From: CAVQLX01 sp963811605
GTDB lineage: Bacteria > Desulfobacterota > Binatia > DP-6
Reading direction: 5' to 3'
NCBI GenBank assembly: GCA_963811605.1
Contig: CAWESA010000024.1
Coordinates: 186,001 to 250,000 of the forward strand
Length of the DNA stretch: 64,000 nucleotides
In this document: positions 58,179 to 64,000 of the stretch, one piece after another
Position numbering within the stretch: position 1 is the first letter of the stretch
Layout of the letters: each line of letters begins with the position of its first letter
Made by a program: the position numbers and the translations under genes
The notes under the pieces: generated by a model
Told to the model about the DNA's origin: nothing
Seen by the model: the letters and a program-made list of their open reading frames with translations, nothing else
Database searches by the model: none

Positions 58179-58207
58179 CCGTTAACGTGCGGTTCGCACA
58201 CGGTCAA
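58179..58207 (-). promoter_or_regulatory. Candidate cluster promoter with palindromic operator
   Basis: On the minus strand TTGACC (58202-58207) is followed 17 bp later by TAACGG (58179-58184), a plausible -35 and a poor -10. Between them lies GTGCG-GTT-CGCAC (58187-58199), a perfect 5-3-5 palindrome. The site is in the 230-bp gap between the TetR gene and ACP 1, upstream of the long cluster transcript. A repressor binding here would block RNA polymerase. Function is inferred from position only. Confidence 0.4.
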
Positions 58208-58271
58208 GCGTTTGCCGGGATTCCTGGAGCCACTCCAAACTTGGGGCGTCTCTAAGAATCGGCTCGGGACA

Positions 58272-58889
58272 TCATTGTTGCTGGGAACGGCGATCGGCCA
58301 CCGGGATCGGCAAGGGAGTGACGCCCGACAGGAAGACCGCCGCGCCACGCTGGAGGCGCTCGACCAGCGACTGGCTGCCGTCGCCGTGGAGCCATCGCAT
58401 GATGATCGCGTAGTAGGTGCCGATGAAGATGTCGGCCAGCTCGTTCGGATCGTACTCGGCGCGAATCTCGCCGCGTTCCTGCCCCTGGCGCATGAGCGCC
58501 GCGCTGAGATCGGAGAGGATGCGGTCCGCCTTCACGTTGCCGAAGCGCAGGAAGCTGCGCGCGAACAGGCTGCGGTAGAATCGCTTGTCGGTCTGCAATC
58601 CGCGTCCCATGGCCTCGAGGATGCGCGTCATCTTCTCGGCGGTCGGGGCGTCGCTCCGGATCTCTTCCTCGAGCATCTCCTGGTAGCGCACCACCGTGTC
58701 CTCGGCAGCCTGCTCGAGGATGGCCGCCTTGCCGCGGAAGTAGTTGAAGAACGTCGCCTGGCTGATCTCCACCTCCCGGGTGATGTCGTCGATCGTCACC
58801 TCGTCGAATCCGCGCTCCTTGAAGAGCTGGATCGCGCTGGAGAGAATCTGCCCGCGCAGTCTGTGCTTCTTCTCCGCCCGCAGGCCCAT
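58272..58889 (-). CDS. TetR-family transcriptional regulator
   Basis: The 205-residue protein has a TetR N-terminal helix-turn-helix (ILSSAIQLFKERGFDEVTIDDI, then ISQATFFNYFRGK) and a helical C-terminal ligand domain. GGGAGGAAC precedes the ATG. It is the last gene of the upstream group and sits directly before the only sizeable gap in the cluster, making it the natural candidate to control the ACP-led transcript and perhaps its own operon. TetR regulators commonly sense acyl-CoAs or related lipids; the ligand is unknown. Confidence 0.9.
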   Translation of the reverse strand: MGLRAEKKHRLRGQILSSAIQLFKERGFDEVTIDDITREVEISQATFFNYFRGKAAILEQAAEDTVVRYQEMLEEEIRSDAPTAEKMTRILEAMGRGLQTDKRFYRSLFARSFLRFGNVKADRILSDLSAALMRQGQERGEIRAEYDPNELADIFIGTYYAIIMRWLHGDGSQSLVERLQRGAAVFLSGVTPLPIPVADRRSQQQ

Positions 58890-58925
58890 CGTTCCTCCCG
58901 TCCCGTGGTCACAGAAACCGGCAGG

Positions 58926-60170
58926 CTAGGCCCCGAGGCGTCGCACCACCAGAGTCGAATTGTTGCCGCCGAAGGCGAAGGAGTTGCTCAGCGCCGTCTC
59001 GATGGCCTGACGCCGGCTCGCGTTCGGCACGTAGTCGAGGTCGCACTCGGGGTCGGGTACGTCGTAGTGCACCGTCGGGGGAACCACCCCGTTGCGGACG
59101 GCAAGACAGCAGATCGCCGCCTCGAGCGCCGCCGACGCGCCGGCCGTGTGGCCCACGATGGACTTGGTCGAGCTCACCGGGACCGCATGGGCCCGCGCCC
59201 CGCACACCCGCTTGATCGCGATGGTTTCGATGTGGTCGTTGAGGTACGTCCCGGTGCCGTGCGCGTTGATGTAGTCGACGTCGGCCGCGCCGATCCCTGC
59301 GTCGTGCATCGCCCGCTGCATCGCCAGCGCCATGCCGTAGCCGTCCGGGTCCGGCGAGGTGATGTGGTAGGCGTCGCAGCTCGCACCGAAGCCGGCGATC
59401 TCGGCCAGCGGCTCCGCCCCACGCGCGGCGGCTGATCGGACCGTCTCGAGGACGAGGAACGCGGCCCCGATGCCGGGGGTGAACCCCATACGCTCCTTCG
59501 TGAACGGCCTGCACGGCTGCGGATCGATCACGCCGAGGCGATATGCCCCGACCAGCCCGGATGCCTGTATGGCCTCCCATCCGCCGGCCAGCATGCAGTC
59601 TGCCTGCCCGGTGCGCAGCAGGTCGACCGCATGGCCGAGGGCGAAGTTGCTCGAGGCGCAGGCGAGCGAGAAGACCATGCTCGGGCCCCGCAGCCCGAAG
59701 CGATGCGCCAGCAGCCGTGCGACGGCGGGAAACGGATACGCGGCGATCGTCCCGACGGGAAGCTCGCCGGGGCCCCCGGCACGCCGCCGACGCACGAGCT
59801 GCTCGAGGAGACCGAGCTGGCCGAAGTTGCTCCCGAGCGAGAGCCCCACGGGCGGCCCCTTGCGGTCGAGGCCGGCCTCGCGCAATGCCTCGCGGGCGGC
59901 GATCAGCGGCTGGACCGCGAAGAGCTCGCCCTCGGTGAGCGCGACGTCGTGCGCGGACACGTAGGCATCGAGCTCCTCGACGGTGGGCGCGCCGAGGTAT
60001 CCAGCGTAGTCGCCCGGGTCGAACCCGTAGCGCGCGAAGGTGGTCGCGAACTCGGCTACGGGTCGCAGGGCCGCCCGACCGTCCACGATGGCGGCCCAGA
60101 GCGGCGCCTGCCCGATCCCCGCGGGCGACACGATGCCCATTCCCGTCACGACGATGCGTCGGTCGTTCAT
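58926..60170 (-). CDS. Beta-ketoacyl-ACP synthase II-like (active KS), KS-C
   Basis: A 414-residue KAS with an intact triad: Cys171 (LACASSN), His304 (NAHGTGTYLND) and His341 (KSIVGHTAGAS), and FAFGGNN at the C-terminus. ATG at 60170, 10 bp after the crotonase stop. Its inferred non-catalytic partner is CLF-C at 62399, separated by an ACP, a dehydrogenase and a crotonase, unlike the other two pairs. It is 36 bp before the TetR gene. Confidence 0.93.
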   Translation of the reverse strand: MNDRRIVVTGMGIVSPAGIGQAPLWAAIVDGRAALRPVAEFATTFARYGFDPGDYAGYLGAPTVEELDAYVSAHDVALTEGELFAVQPLIAAREALREAGLDRKGPPVGLSLGSNFGQLGLLEQLVRRRRAGGPGELPVGTIAAYPFPAVARLLAHRFGLRGPSMVFSLACASSNFALGHAVDLLRTGQADCMLAGGWEAIQASGLVGAYRLGVIDPQPCRPFTKERMGFTPGIGAAFLVLETVRSAAARGAEPLAEIAGFGASCDAYHITSPDPDGYGMALAMQRAMHDAGIGAADVDYINAHGTGTYLNDHIETIAIKRVCGARAHAVPVSSTKSIVGHTAGASAALEAAICCLAVRNGVVPPTVHYDVPDPECDLDYVPNASRRQAIETALSNSFAFGGNNSTLVVRRLGA

Positions 60171-60180
60171 CCGGATGCAC

Positions 60181-60915
60181 TCATTCGAGGATATCGAGGA
60201 GGTTCTTTCGCACCACTGGGCGTGAGACCAGCGTCCCGAAGAGCTCGGCCTCGCGGTCTGCTTCCACCCCGTCGACGAGCTCGAGTGCCGCCAGCGCGGC
60301 CGCCGGCTCCGCGCGCGCGATGGCCGCCGCCAGCTTCCGCGCCTCGCCGACCACACGGCCGGGAGCGACGCAGCGGTTGACGAGCCCGATGCGGTGCGCC
60401 TCAGGCGCACTGATCGTCTGGCCGGTCAGGATCATCTCCAGGGCCCTCGCCCGGCCGACGAGACGGGCCAGCCGACCCGCGCCCCCGAGACCCGGGACGA
60501 AGCCGAGCGACAGCTCCGGGAAGCCGAAGCGGGCGCGCGTCCCGCAGACGCGCAGGTGGCAGGCAAGGGCGATCTCGAGCCCACCACCGAGGCAGAGTCC
60601 ATTCACGGCGGCGATGAAGGGCTTCGGAATCCCGAAGAGGCCGTCGAGCAGGGTCCGGCCGAGACGCGCCTGGCGGGCCGCGTCCTCCGCGGACGAGAGG
60701 AGCGCAAGGCCGCTCAGGTCGCCACCGACGGAGAACACGCGGCGCGATCCGGTGACGATCACGACGCGGACGCTGCTCGGAGCGACGATCGCCCGCGTCC
60801 CTTCGAGCTCGGCGAAGAGCGCGGGCGTCAGGGCATTGCGCGGCGGGTTGTCGAGTCGCACGATGGCCATGCCGTCCTCGACCACCGTCTCGACCAGCTT
60901 CCGGGGCTCAGGCAT
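60181..60915 (-). CDS. Enoyl-CoA hydratase/isomerase (crotonase), second copy
   Basis: A 244-residue crotonase with Glu114 (GGGLEIAL) and Glu134 (PELSLGFVPG), both positions of the hydratase glutamate pair. It overlaps the upstream dehydrogenase by 8 nt. Paired with that NAD-dependent dehydrogenase, it would give beta-oxidation-like chemistry, in either direction, on the cluster product. It is not closely similar to the crotonase at 45717. Confidence 0.9.
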   Translation of the reverse strand: MPEPRKLVETVVEDGMAIVRLDNPPRNALTPALFAELEGTRAIVAPSSVRVVIVTGSRRVFSVGGDLSGLALLSSAEDAARQARLGRTLLDGLFGIPKPFIAAVNGLCLGGGLEIALACHLRVCGTRARFGFPELSLGFVPGLGGAGRLARLVGRARALEMILTGQTISAPEAHRIGLVNRCVAPGRVVGEARKLAAAIARAEPAAALAALELVDGVEADREAELFGTLVSRPVVRKNLLDILE

Positions 60916-62077
60916 CGTGTGCGCGCACGCGCTCCAGCAAGCAGGGCACGGGTCGGTAGCGCTGGCCGAGACCGGCCTCGAGCACTTCCAGCCTGGGCTC
61001 CAGAAGCGCCGGGTCGAGGTCCGCGATCTTCTGCAGCGGACCCGCGTCGGTGCCGAGGACCTCGCGCAGGATCGCATCGATCTCGTCGCGTTCCCCCAGT
61101 CCCTGGGCGACGCAGCAGAGATACTCGTTGATGAGGCGGAGCCAGACCCGGTCGGCGACGTCCTCCCCGGGCCCCCCCCGCGGCCGGCACGCGGACTCGG
61201 CCAGCAGGGCCAGCAGACGTGGGTTCGTTCCCCGACCCGCGTCCCCGTAGAGGAACATGCCGCGCTTGCTCTTCCGCCCCAGGTGGCCTTCTGCGCGGAG
61301 CGCGCCCAGGACCCACAGCACGCCACCGTCGTCCGCGACCAATGACGACCCGCAGCGGGTGAAGACGTCGATGGCGACGTCGATGCCGACGAGATCGAGC
61401 GTCGACAGCGGCCCCATCAGCATGCCGGCGTCCACCGCCCGGGCGTCGATCTCCTCGGGGGCGACACCCGCCGCGCACAGGGACAGCCCCTCCGCGATGT
61501 AGCTCGCGAGGAGGCGGTTCACGACCGAGCGCCGGAAGACGAACGGGCGCTTCCCGAGCGCGCGGCACCAGGCCGCGATCTCCGCCGTGACCCACGGCGC
61601 CGACAGCGAGGTGCGGATGATCTCCACCACCGTCGTCAGCCTGACGGGGGCGAGGAAGTGCGCGCCGACGATCCGCGCCGCGGCCGGGAGGCCTTCGCCG
61701 AGCTCTTCCAGCGAGAGCTCCGAGGTGGTCGAGGCCAGGATGGCGCGGGGCGGGCACACGCGCGACAGCTCGAAGAGCACGGCGCGCTTGGCGGTCACGT
61801 CCTCCGACACCGCTTCCACGGCGACGTCGACGTCGTGGAAATCGGCGAAGTCCCGGGTGATGCTCACCTGGTCCATGCGGTCGGCGACCGCCGCGCTCGT
61901 CAGCTGACCGCGGGCGCGTCGTCTCTCCAGCCGCCTGCGGAAGCCGTCGCGAAAGGCCTCCGCCGCTTCGGGTCGCCGCACGTAGAGGGTGAGCGGCGCC
62001 CCCTGGTCGGCCAGCAGGTCGGCGAGACCGCCGCCGATCTGGCCGAGCCCCACGATCCCCACCCGTCGCCTACTCAA
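60908..62077 (-). CDS. 3-hydroxyacyl-CoA dehydrogenase
   Basis: A 389-residue two-domain enzyme with an N-terminal NAD-binding GLGQIG (Gly10, Gly12, Gly15) and the His140-Glu152 dyad (AHFLAP, VVEII) expected for oxidation of 3-hydroxyacyl-CoA. The start is TTG at 62077, overlapping the ACP 2 stop in CTTGAGTAG, so translation is coupled. The C-terminal domain is longer than in short HADHs, about 200 residues. It may run in reverse as a reductase. Confidence 0.88.
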   Translation of the reverse strand: MSRRRVGIVGLGQIGGGLADLLADQGAPLTLYVRRPEAAEAFRDGFRRRLERRRARGQLTSAAVADRMDQVSITRDFADFHDVDVAVEAVSEDVTAKRAVLFELSRVCPPRAILASTTSELSLEELGEGLPAAARIVGAHFLAPVRLTTVVEIIRTSLSAPWVTAEIAAWCRALGKRPFVFRRSVVNRLLASYIAEGLSLCAAGVAPEEIDARAVDAGMLMGPLSTLDLVGIDVAIDVFTRCGSSLVADDGGVLWVLGALRAEGHLGRKSKRGMFLYGDAGRGTNPRLLALLAESACRPRGGPGEDVADRVWLRLINEYLCCVAQGLGERDEIDAILREVLGTDAGPLQKIADLDPALLEPRLEVLEAGLGQRYRPVPCLLERVRAHDA

Positions 62078-62378
62078 GCGGGACCTCCCCGCGGATGATC
62101 CCCGTGATCAGATCGATCAGCTCGCCGAGCGTCTGCACGGGATTGCGGCGGGCGAATCGAGCGAGCTTGCGCGTGTCGACCGTGACCTCGTACTGCCCCT
62201 GCAGCTCCTCGAAGAGAGCGAGAAAGAGGAGCGAATCGAGTCCGAGGTCGTCGAACAGATGCGCCTCGTCGCGCATCTCGGCGACGTCCCGCTCCAGCTC
62301 GTCGGCGAGGAACCGCTTCACCTCCTCGCTCACCTGCGCCCTGTTCGCGGCGCGCGTCGAGCCGCTCTCGTCCGACAT
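62070..62378 (-). CDS. Acyl carrier protein 2
   Basis: A 102-residue carrier with phosphopantetheine site DDLGLDSLLFLALFEEL (Ser49). Its sequence differs clearly from ACP 1, suggesting a separate KS/CLF partner or chain stage. AGGAGGAA precedes the ATG. It follows CLF-C by 20 bp and overlaps the dehydrogenase gene by 8 nt. Confidence 0.92.
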   Translation of the reverse strand: MSDESGSTRAANRAQVSEEVKRFLADELERDVAEMRDEAHLFDDLGLDSLLFLALFEELQGQYEVTVDTRKLARFARRNPVQTLGELIDLITGIIRGEVPLE

Positions 62379-62398
62379 GGGTTCCTCCTGCGTGTCTC

Positions 62399-63622
62399 TC
62401 ACGCGCGCGATGCGCTCCGTCTGACGACGAGGCTCGCAGCGCGGTCGCAGTCGAAGCTGTTGACGATGGCCGTCCGGATCGTGTGGGCGACGCTGCGATC
62501 CCGCACGTGCGACGGCAGGGAGCAATCTGGATCTTCATCCTCGCAATTGATGGTCGGCGGAACGCGGCCGTGCTGGGCCGCAAGCAGGCAGGCGATCACC
62601 TGGAACATGCCGGAGGCGGCGCCGGCGTCGCCGAGCATCGACTTGATGGCGCTCGTGCGAACCCGGTGCGCCTCGGCGTCGAAGAGCTGCCGGATCGCCT
62701 GCGCTTCGGCCCGATCGCCGGACGGAGACGAGCCCGCGCCGGCGGCCACGTAGTCCACCTCGCCGGCGCCGGAGCCGGCAGCTTCGAGGGCTCGCCGCAT
62801 CGCCTCGGCGATGGCCTCGCCCGTCGTATCGGCGGCTTCGCCCGTCTCGACGAACGCGCTGCCGTACCCCGCGAGCTCGCCATACACCCGCGCGCCGCGG
62901 GCACGCGCAGCGGCGGCGTCCTCGAGAACGACGACGCCGCAGCCTTCGGCGAGGACCAGCCCGCGACGCCGCCGATCGAACGGCCGCGGCGCCATGGTGT
63001 CCCCGAGCATGCCCGCGCGCCAGAAACCCTCGACGAGCGGCGGAGACAGCACCTCGAGGCCGGCGACCAGCATGACTCGGGCGCGGCCGCAGCGCAGCGC
63101 CGTCCGGCCGTGCTGGAGCGCGTCCAGCGACGAGGCGGCGCCGTTGGTCACCGTCGTGTTGAGCCCCCGGATGCCGAAGCGGATCGCCAGGTTCCCGCCG
63201 GCGATGTTGATGAACAGATTCGGGAAGCGCAGCGGATTCGTGCGCTCGCCGGGCGCGAGCAGGCTGTCGTAGAACCCGACGCAATCGCCGACGTTGCTGA
63301 AGCTCGACGCCACGATCACACCGACCTCGTCGGCCACATCGGGAGTGATCTCCAGCCCGGCGTCCTGTCGGGCGAGCTCGGCGGCGCACAGGAGGAGACG
63401 GGTCGCGTCGTTCAGGTACTTGAGCCCCTTCGAGCCGATGATCTCCTCGGGCCGGAAGTCGCTCACCTGCCCTGCGTAGCGGTACGCCTCGGGGAGGCTG
63501 TCGAGTCCGGCGATAGGACGCACGCCGGACCGCCCCTCGGCGAGGCCCTCCCAGAAGGCGTCGCGCCCCACGCCGAGCGGGCTGATCACGCCGAGGCCCG
63601 AGATCGCGACGCGGTCGGCCAT
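62399..63622 (-). CDS. Degenerate beta-ketoacyl synthase (chain-length-factor-like), CLF-C
   Basis: A 407-residue KAS-fold protein with no triad: Cys position Ala162 (TNGAASS), first His aligned to Gly295 (AAGAGSS), second His to Asp332 (KSMLGD); the FGGNN motif reads CDRAAS. The rest is collinear with active KS proteins (opening VAISGLGVISPLG). It is separated from its inferred partner KS-C. ATG at 63622, 3 bp after the ligase fragment. Confidence 0.92.
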   Translation of the reverse strand: MADRVAISGLGVISPLGVGRDAFWEGLAEGRSGVRPIAGLDSLPEAYRYAGQVSDFRPEEIIGSKGLKYLNDATRLLLCAAELARQDAGLEITPDVADEVGVIVASSFSNVGDCVGFYDSLLAPGERTNPLRFPNLFINIAGGNLAIRFGIRGLNTTVTNGAASSLDALQHGRTALRCGRARVMLVAGLEVLSPPLVEGFWRAGMLGDTMAPRPFDRRRRGLVLAEGCGVVVLEDAAAARARGARVYGELAGYGSAFVETGEAADTTGEAIAEAMRRALEAAGSGAGEVDYVAAGAGSSPSGDRAEAQAIRQLFDAEAHRVRTSAIKSMLGDAGAASGMFQVIACLLAAQHGRVPPTINCEDEDPDCSLPSHVRDRSVAHTIRTAIVNSFDCDRAASLVVRRSASRA

Positions 63623-63625
63623 CGC

Positions 63626-64000
63626 TCACCCCGGCTCCCGCTCGTCCACGAGGCGGCGCAGCTTCCGCTCATGGAGCAGCGCGCCGCGCGGCACGGCGGT
63701 GAATCGCAGGTCGAAGAGCCCGAGCTCGTAGTCCTTCCAGGTGGTGTCGAACTTCGCCCGCAGCACGTCCTTCACCTGCGTGGCCACGTCCTCGATGTCA
63801 CCGCCCTCGAGCTCGAGCCGCAGCTCGCAGACGTCCTGGTGGCCGTCGCGCCGGATGGCGACCTGCCAGTTCCCCGACACCTGCGGGACCTCGCCGAGGA
63901 TGGCCTCGAACAGCGCCGGATCGACGCCTTCGCCGCCCAGCATGACGATCTCGTCGCTCCGGCCGCGCAGCGGCGACAGGCGCCGGGTGACGATCCCGCA
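63626..64000 (-). CDS. PaaK-like adenylate-forming ligase, C-terminal part (cut by window edge)
   Basis: An open frame of 124 codons plus stop enters from the right edge. It contains LRGRSDEIVMLGGEGVDP and WQVAIRRDG, which match the C-terminal lid of phenylacetate-CoA-ligase-type enzymes (usually GRSDD-x-x-x-x-x-G-x-N-x-x-P). Such ligases activate aromatic or aliphatic acids as CoA or adenylate. It could supply the starter or load an ACP. The N-terminal AMP-binding core lies outside the window, so the call is partial. Confidence 0.75.
   Translation of the reverse strand, partial: CGIVTRRLSPLRGRSDEIVMLGGEGVDPALFEAILGEVPQVSGNWQVAIRRDGHQDVCELRLELEGGDIEDVATQVKDVLRAKFDTTWKDYELGLFDLRFTAVPRGALLHERKLRRLVDEREPG

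Noticed and set aside
46478..63622. The six KAS-fold genes as duplicated housekeeping fabF
   Set aside because: Half have lost the whole catalytic triad and they are interleaved with ACP, CrtI-like and radical SAM genes; that pattern indicates a dedicated pathway.

Overview
The window is a very GC-rich bacterial chromosome segment with short intergenic gaps, many 4-nt start/stop overlaps, and frequent GTG and TTG starts. Several secreted proteins carry Thr-rich 'TTTTTLP'-type linkers. There are also FadL-type porins, luciferase-like and P450 oxidations, a phytanoyl-CoA dioxygenase-type enzyme and acyl-CoA metabolism. This mix suggests an uncultured, lipid/hydrocarbon-oxidising Gram-negative, and I think of Candidatus Binatota or a neighbouring deltaproteobacterial-type phylum. 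The taxonomy is inference; no rRNA, tRNA, mobile element or CRISPR array was seen.

Layout. 1-6.5 kb: envelope and secreted proteins (membrane protein, cupredoxin, S15-type hydrolase, FadL porin, lipoprotein, APH-like kinase). 6.5-14 kb: a tightly overlapping housekeeping run on the minus strand, transcribed alaS > phoH > ybeY > lnt > prfB > PyrE-like; prfB keeps the classic +1 programmed frameshift. 14-22.7 kb: luciferase-like oxidoreductase, Tyr-phosphatase-like protein, an overlapping glcG-like > malate synthase > sirtuin unit, a sodium:alanine-type symporter, and a phytanoyl dioxygenase > NTF2-like > cytochrome P450 unit. 22.9-28.3 kb: a small secreted protein made of three Cys-repeats, a frameshifted HEXXH metalloprotease-like gene, and a 1,261-residue secreted protein (PQQ-sugar-dehydrogenase-like propeller, PKD, two duplicated Cys-containing domains on Thr-rich stalks). 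28-43 kb: methyltransferase, transglutaminase, thiolase, an ArsR/monooxygenase pair with a palindromic operator, an HMG-CoA-synthase-like/DUF35 fusion, acyl-CoA ligase, GAF-GGDEF cyclase, outer-membrane transporter, DUF3604 protein, inositol-phosphatase-like enzyme, DegT aminotransferase and a flippase-like membrane protein.

43.4-64 kb (all minus strand, running off the right edge) is the standout: a biosynthetic cluster with three beta-ketoacyl synthases that keep the Cys-His-His triad, each matched by a partner that has lost it (chain-length-factor-like). With them are two acyl carrier proteins, FabG and FabZ homologues, two crotonases, a 3-hydroxyacyl-CoA dehydrogenase, a CrtI-type flavoprotein, four B12-binding radical SAM enzymes, a TetR regulator and the C-terminus of a PaaK-like ligase. 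The working model is as follows. A CoA ligase supplies a starter. KS/CLF pairs with FabG/FabZ build a long reduced or polyenoic acyl-ACP. The CrtI-like enzyme desaturates or isomerises it, and the radical SAM enzymes modify it (methylation, cyclisation or C-C bond formation). The nearest known parallels in gene content are the proposed ladderane loci of anammox bacteria and, for the KS/CLF part, aryl-polyene and highly reducing type II PKS clusters. The combination seen here looks distinct, and its product cannot be read from sequence alone.
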